This document shows positions 53,661-62,134 of a stretch of DNA of 64,000 bases, piece after piece; the stretch's first letter is position 1; every line of letters starts with the position of its first letter. Under the pieces are notes generated by a model. That model was not told where the DNA came from. It saw nothing but the letters and a program-made list of their open reading frames with translations, and searched no databases. The translations under genes were made by a program, and so were the position numbers. The stretch lies in the NCBI GenBank assembly GCA_002507565.1, contig MOXJ01000001.1, positions 202,708 through 266,707 on the forward strand, in the 5' to 3' direction. Source of the DNA: Candidatus Reconcilbacillus cellulovorans (GTDB lineage Bacteria; Bacillota; Bacilli; Paenibacillales; Reconciliibacillaceae).

Positions 53661-55070
53661 TCAAGACGTCCAGTGAAAATGGAATACGCCCGGCCGGTCG
53701 ACGCGCTCGAACGTGTGGGCGCCGAAATAATCGCGCTGCGCCTGAAGCAGATTGGCCGGCAGGCGCTCTGCGCGGTAGCTGTCGTAATACGCCAGAGCCG
53801 ACGCAAAAGCGGGAACCGGAATGCCGGAAGACACGGCCGTCGCGACGACTTCCCGCCACGCCTCCTGATAGTCCGCCAGCTTGCCGGCGAAATAGTCGTC
53901 GAGCAGCAGGTTGCGCAGCTTAGCATCGCGGTCGTACGCGTCCTTGATGTTCTGCAGAAAGCGCGCGCGGATGATGCAGCCGCCGCGGAAAATCATCGCG
54001 ATCGAACCGCAGTCGAGATTCCATCCGTAATGCTCCGACGCCACGCGCAGCTGCGCGAACCCCTGAGCGTACGAACAGATCTTGCTCGCGTACAGCGCGC
54101 GGCGGACAGCTTCGACGAAAGCGGCGCGATCGCCGGCGGGAGGCTTCGGCTTCGGCCCGTGCAACTTCCGCGACGCGGCGAGGCGTTCGTCTTTCATCGC
54201 CGACAAAAACCGCGCGAATACCGCCTCGGTGATCATCGTCAGCGGCACGCCGAGATCAAGCGCGCTCTGGCTCGTCCATTTGCCGGTTCCTTTCTGGCCG
54301 GCCTTGTCGAGAATGACGTCGACCATCGGCCGTCCGGTGTCGGGATCCTTTTTCGTGAAAATGTCGGCGGTGATCTGGATCAAGTAACTGTCGAGCTCGC
54401 CGCGGTTCCATTCGGCGAAAATGCGATGCAGCTCCGCCGCGTCCGCGCCGGCGATCTCGCGCAAAAGATGATACGCCTCGCAGATCAGCTGCATGTCGCC
54501 GTATTCGATGCCGTTGTGGACCATTTTGACGTAATGGCCCGCGCCGTCCGGCCCGATGTACGCGCAGCAGGGATCGTCGCCGACTTTCGCCGCGATCGCC
54601 TCCAAGAGCGGCGCGACGGCTTCGTACGCGTCTTTCGGACCGCCGGGCATGATCGCCGGTCCGCGCAACGCACCTTCTTCCCCGCCGGAAATGCCCGCGC
54701 CGATAAACCGAATCCCTCGCGCGGCCAATTCCCGCCCACGCCGGCGCGTATCCTCGAAAAAGGCGTTGCCGCCGTCGATCAGAATATCTCCTTCCTCCAG
54801 ATGAGGAAGTAGCTGTTGAATCGTCTCGTCCGTCGGTGCGCCGGCCATGACCATCAACAAGATTTTGCGCGGCCTTTCCAGCGAAGCGACGAACTCCTCC
54901 GGCGTGTACGCCGGCACGAGCCGTTTGCCGGGGTGCTCGGCGATCATTTCATCCGTTCTGCCGCGCGAGCGGTTGTACACCGCCACCGTAAACCCGCGGC
55001 TTTCCAGATTAAGCGCCAAGTTTTTCCCCATGACGGCCAGGCCGACGACGCCGATCTCTGCTTTCGCCAT
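53661..55070 (-). CDS. gndA: 6-phosphogluconate dehydrogenase (decarboxylating)
   Basis: Gnd oxidises 6-phosphogluconate with NADP+ to ribulose 5-phosphate and CO2, the third step of the pentose phosphate pathway. The 469 residues have [17 protein letters not shown] for the Rossmann fold, [19 protein letters not shown], the substrate-binding [12 protein letters not shown] and the helical C-terminal domain. The length is that of the long form (470-480). It is the last gene of the uronate/gluconate operon, 28 bases after the SDR. This context suggests it serves the 6-phosphogluconate made by the gluconokinase next to it. Confidence 0.94.
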   Translation of the reverse strand: MAKAEIGVVGLAVMGKNLALNLESRGFTVAVYNRSRGRTDEMIAEHPGKRLVPAYTPEEFVASLERPRKILLMVMAGAPTDETIQQLLPHLEEGDILIDGGNAFFEDTRRRGRELAARGIRFIGAGISGGEEGALRGPAIMPGGPKDAYEAVAPLLEAIAAKVGDDPCCAYIGPDGAGHYVKMVHNGIEYGDMQLICEAYHLLREIAGADAAELHRIFAEWNRGELDSYLIQITADIFTKKDPDTGRPMVDVILDKAGQKGTGKWTSQSALDLGVPLTMITEAVFARFLSAMKDERLAASRKLHGPKPKPPAGDRAAFVEAVRRALYASKICSYAQGFAQLRVASEHYGWNLDCGSIAMIFRGGCIIRARFLQNIKDAYDRDAKLRNLLLDDYFAGKLADYQEAWREVVATAVSSGIPVPAFASALAYYDSYRAERLPANLLQAQRDYFGAHTFERVDRPGVFHFHWTS

Positions 55071-55098
55071 GACGATCCCGTCCTTTGTGCCGAAACGT

Positions 55099-55872
55099 TC
55101 AGATGGTCATCGCGCCGAAACCGCCGTCGACGCGGATCAGCGCTCCCGTCACGAAGCCGGACGCGCGCTCCGACGCCAAAAACACCGCAACGCCCTGCAG
55201 TTCGTGCGGCTCGCCGAACCGGTTCATCGGCGTATGTCGCATAATCGCCTCCACGCGGTCCGGGGACAAAATTTTCCGGTTTTGCTCCGCCGGGAAAAAG
55301 CCCGGAATGATCGCATTGACGCGCACGCGGTACGGCGCGAACTCCCGCGCGAGAAATTTCGTCACGTTGTTGACCGCGGCTTTCGAAGCGCTGTACGTGA
55401 ACACGCGGGAAAGCGGCGGATCGGACGAAACGGACGAAATGTTGATGATGCTGCCGCCTTGCCCCTGCTCGATCATCCGTTTTCCGAAAATCTGACAAGC
55501 CAAGACGACGCTTTTCAGGTTGACGTCCATAATCGCGTCCCATTCTTCCATCGTCAGTTCGAAAAACGGCGTGGCGCTGTTTTTCCCCGGGCAGTTCATC
55601 AGTACGTCGACGCGGCCGGTCCATGAGAGCACCTCGTCCAGCACGCGGCGCAAATCGTCCGCCTTCGTCGCGTCCGCGAAAAAAGCGCGCGCGCGGGCGC
55701 CGGTTTCCCCGACGCGACGCACTGCGTCTTCGGTCGTCTGCGGATTACGGCCGACGATCGCGACGTCGGCCCCGTAAGCGCCCAGGGCGACGGCCATTGC
55801 GCTGCCCAACGTGCTGTTGCCGCCGATGACGACGGCGGTCTTTCCGGACAAGTCGAACAGATCGAGTTTCAA
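55099..55872 (-). CDS. SDR oxidoreductase, probable mannonate (fructuronate) or gluconate dehydrogenase
   Basis: This 257-residue SDR is canonical: Ser147 region INISSV, Tyr160 and Lys164 in TYSASKAAV, and a cofactor loop with [10 protein letters not shown] in place of the usual TGxxxGIG. By family it is close to sugar-acid dehydrogenases such as gluconate 5-dehydrogenase, 2-deoxygluconate 3-dehydrogenase and YjmF-type (UxuB) D-mannonate oxidoreductase. The operon has uxaE, which makes fructuronate, and a gluconokinase, so fructuronate-to-mannonate reduction is my preferred guess. The start overlaps the gntK stop by four bases. Substrate and cofactor remain uncertain. Confidence 0.85.
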   Translation of the reverse strand: MKLDLFDLSGKTAVVIGGNSTLGSAMAVALGAYGADVAIVGRNPQTTEDAVRRVGETGARARAFFADATKADDLRRVLDEVLSWTGRVDVLMNCPGKNSATPFFELTMEEWDAIMDVNLKSVVLACQIFGKRMIEQGQGGSIINISSVSSDPPLSRVFTYSASKAAVNNVTKFLAREFAPYRVRVNAIIPGFFPAEQNRKILSPDRVEAIMRHTPMNRFGEPHELQGVAVFLASERASGFVTGALIRVDGGFGAMTI

Positions 55873-57443
55873 CCGGTCGTCCCCCCCGCGCCGTTTCCGG
55901 CGTCGGCGTCCGCGGCGCGAAACGGCACCAGCGCCGGAAACATCCCCTTCAATTGATGGTACACGTCCAGATAGACGGACGTCAACTGTTCATATAACCG
56001 ATGGATGCGCGCGTCGGGTTCGTGCCGGACGACCGGCTGCGCCCAACCGTCCAGCTCGTCGAACGACGCGGCGAGCCCCAGGGCGACGAACGCCAGTTTC
56101 GCCGCCCCCACTGCGGACCCTTCGACCGTGTCGGGCACGGTCACCGGGACGCCGAGCGCGTCGGCCAACATTTGCCGCCAAAGCGGCGAACGCGCGAATC
56201 CGCCGGTCGCCCGTGCCTCATGCGGCGGTCCGGCCAGTTCAGCGAGCGCGCCGGCGACGGATCGCACGGCGAACACGACGCCTTCCATTACCGCGCGCAA
56301 CACGTGCGGCAGGCCGTGGCGGATGTCGAGCCCGAACAGAACGCCGCGCGCGTCGGCGTCCCAGACCGGCGCCCGTTCCCCCGTCAAAAACGGCAAAAAC
56401 AAAAGCCCGCCCGCCCCCGGCGGCGCCTGCGCGGCGACGTCCGTCATCCGTTCGTATGGATCGACGCCGTCGCACTCCGCTTCCCGCGTTGCGGCGAACG
56501 CCAAGCAATCGCGCGCCCATCGAAGCGCCACGCCGCCGTTGTTGATCGGGCCGCCGACGACCCACATGCCGGGCACAAGGGCGTAACAAAACAGCCGCCC
56601 CTTCGGATCGGTGACCGGTTCTCCGGCGACGCCGCGGACGGCCCCGCTCGTGCCGATCGTCACCGCAACGACGCCGGGCCGGACCGCCCCGACGCCGAGG
56701 TTCGCCAGCGTCCCGTCGGACGCACCGACGACGGCGGGAACGTCTGGCGAAAGCCCCATCGCCCGAGCGTATTCCGGATCAAGTCCTTCCAGTACGGCCG
56801 TCGCCGGCACCGGTTCCGGCAGCCGAGCCCGCTCGACGCCCGCAAGACGCAGGGCCATACCGTCCCAGTCGAGCCTGCGCAGCTCGAACAACCCGGTGGC
56901 GCTCGCCAGCGAATGATCGACGACCCAGCGCCCGTACAGACGGAAAAGCGCATACTCCTTAACGCCGGCGAACATGGACGCCCTTTCGACGACGTCCGGC
57001 CGACGATCGCGCAACCACATCAGCTTCGCAAGCGGCGACATCGGATGAATCGGTGTGCCGGTGCGCGTATACAGCGCCGCACCTTCCGGCCGATCGCGCA
57101 ACATCGCGGCGTACGGCGCCGCTCGGGTATCCGCCCACGTGATGCAGGGCGTCAGCGGCCGTCCGTCGCCGTCGAACGCAATAAGACCGTGCATCGCCGA
57201 ACTGAACGACAATGCTGCGACGTCGCTCGCGGCCGCTCCGGCCGATTCGACGGCCCCGCGGACGGCGCGGACGATCGCTTCGAGCAGTTCATCGGGGTTT
57301 TGTTCCGCGGCGCCGGGTTCCGGCGTATGAAGCGGATATTCGACCGACGCACGCGACAACACGCGGCCGTCGCGCCGCACGACGAGCGCCTTCGTCGCCG
57401 TCGTGCCGACGTCGACGGCGACGACGGTTTCTTTTCCGTTCAT
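55869..57443 (-). CDS. gntK: FGGY-family gluconokinase
   Basis: It phosphorylates gluconate to 6-phosphogluconate, the substrate of the GndA encoded two genes later. The 524 residues have the FGGY nucleotide-binding start AVDVGTTATKALVV, VSxSSAMHG-type segment (ALSFSSAMHGLIAFD), WADTRAAPYA and the C-terminal signature ATGGFARSPLWRQMLADALG. The gene-context argument (gndA) favours gluconokinase over xylulokinase. The ATG overlaps the stop of the LarA-like gene as ATGA. The C-terminal tail is Asp/Gly-rich and probably loose. Confidence 0.87.
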   Translation of the reverse strand: MNGKETVVAVDVGTTATKALVVRRDGRVLSRASVEYPLHTPEPGAAEQNPDELLEAIVRAVRGAVESAGAAASDVAALSFSSAMHGLIAFDGDGRPLTPCITWADTRAAPYAAMLRDRPEGAALYTRTGTPIHPMSPLAKLMWLRDRRPDVVERASMFAGVKEYALFRLYGRWVVDHSLASATGLFELRRLDWDGMALRLAGVERARLPEPVPATAVLEGLDPEYARAMGLSPDVPAVVGASDGTLANLGVGAVRPGVVAVTIGTSGAVRGVAGEPVTDPKGRLFCYALVPGMWVVGGPINNGGVALRWARDCLAFAATREAECDGVDPYERMTDVAAQAPPGAGGLLFLPFLTGERAPVWDADARGVLFGLDIRHGLPHVLRAVMEGVVFAVRSVAGALAELAGPPHEARATGGFARSPLWRQMLADALGVPVTVPDTVEGSAVGAAKLAFVALGLAASFDELDGWAQPVVRHEPDARIHRLYEQLTSVYLDVYHQLKGMFPALVPFRAADADAGNGAGGTTG

Positions 57444-58714
57444 TTCGGCAAGTTCCCCTCTTCGTCGAACACCCACTCGTACGGTTCGCTCAAGACCTCC
57501 ACGTCGGGATGACGCCGGGCTTCGTCGAGCAGGTTGACCGAAATTTCGATTTCGCCCAGATGCAGCGTATCGCGGATGCGGACGAGGCGGCATTTCGTAT
57601 AGTCGAGAATGTTGCACGTCTTGATGGCGGCCTGGATCGCCATTTTGTCGTTGTCCAAATAGGTGGAAATCTTGGTCGGCGCGCAAACGGTCGATGTCAG
57701 ACCGTTGGCGAACGTCGCCGCCTTGTCCATTTTTTCCACGAGCCTGCGCGTCGTGAAATCCGCCGTGCCGACGCCGTTGGCGTTGCCGCGCGTCTCCTCA
57801 GTCAGGTCGAGCACGACCATCTTCGTCACCTGCGGGCCGCCGGACGCGTAAGGCGTCGGATACCGCCCGGTCACGTTCGGGTCCATGCCGTCGCCGCTGA
57901 TGTTTTTGCCGATGTAGTCGATGACGAGCACGTCGATCGGATCGAACAAGAGCTTCGGCAGCCGGCGCCGCGCCTCTTTCAACAGCTCCGGTTCGCGTTC
58001 CTCGAACTGTTCGGCCGGAACCGCCTCGACGATGCATGTTTCGTCGTACGCGTTCTCGACGACGGCGACGCCGAACCGGATCGGTAGCCGGGCCATCATG
58101 GCGCGCGACATGTTCAGGATGTTCTCCGCCATGTACTTGAAGCCGAGCCGATGCGTCGCCTCCGCGCCCTTCTGCTTGCCGAGCCCGATCGCGACCATCT
58201 TGAGCAGGCCGCTTTCGACGGGGCCGCGAAACGCGGTATGCGGCTTGACGCGATTGATGACGACGATGGCGTCGGCCTCGGAGGCAAACTTGTCGACGTA
58301 GACGGGCAGCCCGTTGTCGAGCTCGGCCAGCTTCACGACCTCCATCGACGAGCGGATCGGCGCCCCGACCGTCTCTTCGGTAATGCCGAGATGCGCAAGG
58401 ACTTCCGCTTGGCCTTCCGCTGTCGCACCGCCGTGGCTGCCCATCGCCGGCACGATGAACGGTCGCCCGCCGGCCTGCTTAATCGCGTCGACTGTCACCT
58501 TCGTCAACAGGGCGATATTGGCGATGCCCCGGCTGCCGACGGCAATCGCGACGGAATCGCCCGGCCGAATCCGGTCGACCGTGCCCGGTTTTTTCAACTC
58601 CTCGGCCAGCGCCCGCGCGGGATCGTCCAGCCGCGATCCGTCGAATCGCTGGCGGACGCGCACCATTTTCGGAATCGGAATGTCTTTGAGCAACTCGTAT
58701 AAAATGTCGCCCAT
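57440..58714 (-). CDS. LarA-like (DUF2088) nickel-pincer family epimerase/racemase
   Basis: The 424-residue protein belongs to the LarA superfamily, which uses a nickel-pincer nucleotide (NPN) to racemise or epimerise alpha-hydroxyacids at C2. Residues at the positions of the LarA catalytic/metal residues are His94 (GSHGGATAEG), His159 (VKPHTAF), Lys172 (LLKMVA) and His188 (EATHRLG); in LarA they are His108, His174, Lys184 and His200. The length equals that of LarA. In an operon with a gluconokinase and uxaE, a sugar acid such as gluconate/mannonate is the likely substrate. No larB, larC or larE is in the window. An Fe-S-type or other DUF2088 role cannot be excluded. Confidence 0.82.
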   Translation of the reverse strand: MGDILYELLKDIPIPKMVRVRQRFDGSRLDDPARALAEELKKPGTVDRIRPGDSVAIAVGSRGIANIALLTKVTVDAIKQAGGRPFIVPAMGSHGGATAEGQAEVLAHLGITEETVGAPIRSSMEVVKLAELDNGLPVYVDKFASEADAIVVINRVKPHTAFRGPVESGLLKMVAIGLGKQKGAEATHRLGFKYMAENILNMSRAMMARLPIRFGVAVVENAYDETCIVEAVPAEQFEEREPELLKEARRRLPKLLFDPIDVLVIDYIGKNISGDGMDPNVTGRYPTPYASGGPQVTKMVVLDLTEETRGNANGVGTADFTTRRLVEKMDKAATFANGLTSTVCAPTKISTYLDNDKMAIQAAIKTCNILDYTKCRLVRIRDTLHLGEIEISVNLLDEARRHPDVEVLSEPYEWVFDEEGNLPK

Positions 58715-58725
58715 GCGGCACCACC

Positions 58726-60219
58726 TTATTTTCCCAGAAGCTCAAGATGTCTCCCGATATGCGCCGCAAGCGCCGCGTCGTATTCGTCCTCGCGCTCGAT
58801 CAGCGTCCGGAAGAACTCGTCCTTAAACATCGGCCGGCCGGATTCGTCCCGGGCGCGCAACAGCAACCCGTAAGTAATATGCATCATCTGCCGGGCGTTT
58901 TTGTCGTCGAGATACGCCGGCAAGTCCTCGTCCGGCGTTTCGTCGAGCGGACGGATCGCGGCGAAATCCGCCGTCACGTGATAATATTTCAGCGCCTCGC
59001 CGACATGCCGCCGCGCGTACTCGTGCATGCGCCGGTACAAGTCGGGGCGGACGCGCGCGACGACGCGGACGGCTTCCAACCAGTTCGTGCCCGCCGTTTT
59101 CAGGTGGAAACGGCCGCGCGTATGCCGGGCGATCAGCGGAAAGACGGAGAACTTGTCGCTGCCGGAGTGAATGCTCAACTTGTAGCCGAAATGGTCGGCG
59201 ATCGCCGCGTGCACTCGAAGTTCCCGCTCGAACCGGTCGACATCCCCGATATAGTCGATGCCTTTCTGAAATTCGCCGCAAAACCGCGGCGCCATGCTCG
59301 TCAGCCGTACCTTGCGCTCGTACAGCTCGTTCGCGACGAAAAAGTGCGCCTCCGGCGTCGTCGGCGTCAACGTCTCGTCGATCGAAATTTCAAAATCGAT
59401 CGGCCGCCCAGCGTTCTCGACGTGACGGCGGTAAACTTGTGCCATGAAATCGACGGCGCGTGCGTAAATGAGGACCGTCCTGACGAATGATCGTCGGTCA
59501 AACCGCAAAACGTGCCCGCCGACCGAAAACGACCGGTCGAGATAGCGCTGCTCCAGTTCCCGGCGGACGTCCTCCGGTATCTCCGCGTATTTCGACTCGA
59601 CAACTGCATCGTCCGCATGTTCAACCGTATGATCGATTTTTTCGGAACAATCCAGCGTCAACATCGAAAAACCGCAGTCGAGCGCCTCGCGGATATCCGC
59701 GTCGGTCTTCAGATGGTCGCCGTCGGCGCCGAAGCCGTCGCGGTAGCCTTCCTGAAACGCCGCGAACGAGGCCGCGTCCAACACGTCGCGGAACGTTCTG
59801 CCGGTCAGCGTCAGCTCGCGCACGCTTTGCTGCGCCAAAATCGGCCGGACGTCGCGGCCGCGGACGATGCGGATATGGCCGGGCGAGGCAAGCCCCAGCC
59901 GGTCGCCAAGCCCGATCGTCGCCGTTTCCGCCCCGAATGCGCGCGGCACGGTATAACCAAACCAATGGTTGAGCACCTGGCGATTTTCATGGGAAAGAGG
60001 ACAAACTTTCCCATCGACGCGCCGCTGTCCCCGCAACTCGTCGAACAGCGCCCCCGCTCCGGCCGCAAGCAAATACTTCTCCGTTCCGTCGCGAACCATC
60101 ACCAACCGCGCGCCGCCGTTTTCCGCGTACGATTGCGGATAAACCCGAACATCCGCGGAAGATACGGGAACACGGCCTGCTGCCAATGCGGCCAGTATCG
60201 CGTCCCATTTGTCCACCAT
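58726..60219 (-). CDS. uxaE: Tagaturonate/fructuronate epimerase UxaE
   Basis: UxaE interconverts D-tagaturonate and D-fructuronate at C3, linking galacturonate and glucuronate catabolism; it was first found in Thermotoga. The 497 residues match the family, with conserved VSSADVRVYPQSYAENGG, KLSIHSGSDKFSVFPLI and YHVTADFAAIRP segments likely to hold the metal and substrate sites. I started at the ATG that follows GGGGAGGAT by eight bases, rather than an ATG 24 bases upstream which overlaps the LacI-family stop. It is the first enzyme gene of the operon. No uronate isomerase (uxaC) or uronate transporter is present in the window. Confidence 0.87.
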   Translation of the reverse strand: MVDKWDAILAALAAGRVPVSSADVRVYPQSYAENGGARLVMVRDGTEKYLLAAGAGALFDELRGQRRVDGKVCPLSHENRQVLNHWFGYTVPRAFGAETATIGLGDRLGLASPGHIRIVRGRDVRPILAQQSVRELTLTGRTFRDVLDAASFAAFQEGYRDGFGADGDHLKTDADIREALDCGFSMLTLDCSEKIDHTVEHADDAVVESKYAEIPEDVRRELEQRYLDRSFSVGGHVLRFDRRSFVRTVLIYARAVDFMAQVYRRHVENAGRPIDFEISIDETLTPTTPEAHFFVANELYERKVRLTSMAPRFCGEFQKGIDYIGDVDRFERELRVHAAIADHFGYKLSIHSGSDKFSVFPLIARHTRGRFHLKTAGTNWLEAVRVVARVRPDLYRRMHEYARRHVGEALKYYHVTADFAAIRPLDETPDEDLPAYLDDKNARQMMHITYGLLLRARDESGRPMFKDEFFRTLIEREDEYDAALAAHIGRHLELLGK

Positions 60220-60239
60220 CGGTTCAATCCTCCCCGATT

Positions 60240-61271
60240 TCATGATTCTGAAAGCGGCCGCGCGGGCGGCGGACATACCGACTCACGCACCACCAATTCG
60301 GCGTCGACGACTACGGCGCGGGCTTCTTCCGATCGTCGCCCGTTGACGAGGCGCATCAACAGCTCCGCCCCTTCCCGGCTGATCCGCTCGATCGGCCGCC
60401 GCACCGTCGTCAGCGCCGGGGTCAGATAGGCGGCGATCGCCGCGTCGTCGAAACCGGCGACGGACAGATCGCGCGGCACTTCCAGTCCCGCCTCACGGAT
60501 CGCCTTCAGCGCGCCGACCGCCATTTCGTCGTTGAAACAGAACACCGCCGTCGGACGAGGCCGAAGTTCAAGCAGCCTTTTCATCGCGGCATACCCGCTT
60601 TCGATGTCGTAGCTGCCGGGCTGCCGGTACTCCTCCGGCGGTTCGGACAATCCCCTCCGTCGGAAGGCCTCCAGAAAACCTTCCCGCCTTTCCTCCGTCG
60701 ACTTGAATCCGGGCTTTCCCTCGATCGCCGCAATCCGGACGTGCCCGCAGCCGATGAGATAATCCGTCAGCCGGCGGACGCCGCCGCGGTCGTCGGACGA
60801 AATACTCGCAACGCCGGGAACGCTCGTCTTGCGGTTGAGCACGACAACTGGAATTCCCGCGTCGTGCGCCGAACGGACGAAATCGTCGTCTTCCTCGCTC
60901 TGGCTCATCACCAGCAGTCCGTCAAACCGTTTGCGCGACAGAGGAAAAACACTGCCGCGGCAATCGTCGATCCCGCGGACGACTAGGTTGTACGGATCGG
61001 CGACGACGCTGCCCGCTCCGCGCACGGCGTCGTGCAGAAACGTCGACGTCGTACCGACGCGAATGGTCGAGAAAAACAGGCCGATGTTGTACGACCGGTC
61101 AAGCACAAGACTTTTGGCGCTGATGTTGGGCGAATAGCCGAGCGATTCCGCGATCGCCCGGATGCGCGCCTTCGTCTCCGGCCGAATCAGCGGACTGTCG
61201 TTGAGCGCCCGCGACACGGTCGTATGCGATACATTGGCTGCCCTGGCGATATGCTTGATCGTGACGCTCAC
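60240..61271 (-). CDS. LacI-family regulator, likely of the uronate/gluconate operon
   Basis: This 343-residue regulator has an N-terminal LacI helix-turn-helix (TIKHIARAANVSHTTVSRALN) and a hinge (SAKSLVLDRS), followed by a periplasmic-binding-protein-like sensor domain. The GTG start has AAGGGGAGACGG eight bases upstream. Its stop lies 20 bases before the uxaE start, so it is the first gene of the operon and probably represses itself. A palindromic operator candidate overlaps its promoter. The ligand, perhaps a uronate or aldonate, is inferred only from the operon. It is not CcpA, which lies at 45 kb. Confidence 0.85.
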   Translation of the reverse strand: MSVTIKHIARAANVSHTTVSRALNDSPLIRPETKARIRAIAESLGYSPNISAKSLVLDRSYNIGLFFSTIRVGTTSTFLHDAVRGAGSVVADPYNLVVRGIDDCRGSVFPLSRKRFDGLLVMSQSEEDDDFVRSAHDAGIPVVVLNRKTSVPGVASISSDDRGGVRRLTDYLIGCGHVRIAAIEGKPGFKSTEERREGFLEAFRRRGLSEPPEEYRQPGSYDIESGYAAMKRLLELRPRPTAVFCFNDEMAVGALKAIREAGLEVPRDLSVAGFDDAAIAAYLTPALTTVRRPIERISREGAELLMRLVNGRRSEEARAVVVDAELVVRESVCPPPARPLSES

Positions 61272-61293
61272 GGACCGTCTCCCCTTTATCCCC

Positions 61294-61322
61294 ATCATAT
61301 CACATCTTGCACACGTGAACAA
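61294..61322 (-). promoter_or_regulatory. Promoter with overlapping LacI-type operator for the uronate operon
   Basis: On the minus strand, TTGTTC (61322-61317) and TATGAT (61299-61294) are 17 bases apart. The 16-bp sequence TTGTTCACGTGTGCAA (61322-61307) has CACGTG at its centre and TTG/CAA ends and pairs with itself at 12 of 16 positions. Its central CG and TTG/CAA ends fit LacI-family operators. Confidence 0.55.
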
Positions 61323-61327
61323 ACCGA

Positions 61328-61359
61328 AACAAACAAAACGCCCCGCTTTTCTCGGGGCG
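61328..61359 (-). terminator. Rho-independent terminator after the 198-residue gene
   Basis: The stem CGCCCCG / CGGGGCG with a seven-base loop (61339-61359) is followed on the minus strand by TTTTGTTTG. It ends the transcript of the unknown gene at 61430-62026 and insulates the LacI-type regulator from it. Confidence 0.85.
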
Positions 61360-61429
61360 GATCGCGTCGCGGCCTGACGGTCGGCAACAGGGCTTCGGAC
61401 GTCCGCACGGCCGGCGGCAGTCACGGGCC

Positions 61430-62026
61430 TCATACTTCCAGTCGGAGCATCTCGAGGCGAAGCTCGTTCAGACGCTCCGTACTCCGGCGGATTTGGTCGT
61501 CGTCCCCGCTCTGCAAAGCGTCGTAGAGCGTCGCCAGTTCGTAGTCGAGCTCCAACCGCAAGACGGGGATGCGTTCTTCCGCACGCCGGTTTCTGAAGGC
61601 CCGCAGCATGTCTTCATAAGTGACGACGGGGTGTTTGGAATACACGGTCTTTCGATCCGATCCGACGATTTCCACCGTGCGGACGATTTCACCGAACATG
61701 ATGTTTTCGATTCGAACGCGTCGGTCCTCAAACCGTCTGACGATCGCATGGCCGCGGGTATCGTTGATCATTTTCTCCATCCATTCCGACAGTTTGCCGT
61801 CGCGGAACGAGTAATCCCCCATCATCTTAAACCGTTCGCCCGTTCGCTCGAATTTCATTTTGACGAGCTTCCGTCCCAGACGAATCGAAACAATCAGCTG
61901 CGCGTCCCCCTCGTGCCAGAACAGCGAATACCCTTCCCGGACCAACCATCTCAGCATCTCGTGGATCTGGCGGCGGTCGAAACAAAGCTCCAAATTCCGG
62001 TATTCTACTTCGTATCCTTCGTCCAC
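61430..62026 (-). CDS. Protein of unknown function
   Basis: I do not recognise this 198-residue cytoplasmic protein. The first 130 residues look alpha/beta with conserved-looking segments (LCFDRRQIHEMLRWLVREGY, AQLIVSIRLGRKLVKMKFE). The last 60 are a strongly charged helix (RAEERIPVLRLELDYELATLYDAL, then RLNELRLEMLRLEV), likely coiled coil. There is no membrane helix or signal peptide. It has its own promoter and terminator, so it is a single-gene unit. It separates the uronate operon from the mobile-element remnants. Confidence 0.75.
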   Translation of the reverse strand: MDEGYEVEYRNLELCFDRRQIHEMLRWLVREGYSLFWHEGDAQLIVSIRLGRKLVKMKFERTGERFKMMGDYSFRDGKLSEWMEKMINDTRGHAIVRRFEDRRVRIENIMFGEIVRTVEIVGSDRKTVYSKHPVVTYEDMLRAFRNRRAEERIPVLRLELDYELATLYDALQSGDDDQIRRSTERLNELRLEMLRLEV

Positions 62027-62079
62027 CGCGCTCCCTCCCCATCCGGCGGGCGATCATGCGGAAACGCCTTATTATTTTT

Positions 62080-62108
62080 ATCTTATTACCGATCGGCTGA
62101 AGAAGCAA
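62080..62108 (-). promoter_or_regulatory. Promoter for the unknown gene at 61430-62026
   Basis: On the minus strand, TTGCTT (62108-62103) and TAAGAT (62085-62080) are 17 bases apart, about 55 bases before the start codon. Confidence 0.55.
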
Positions 62109-62134
62109 CCGCGTTCCGGGACCCTTGTCGTCGT

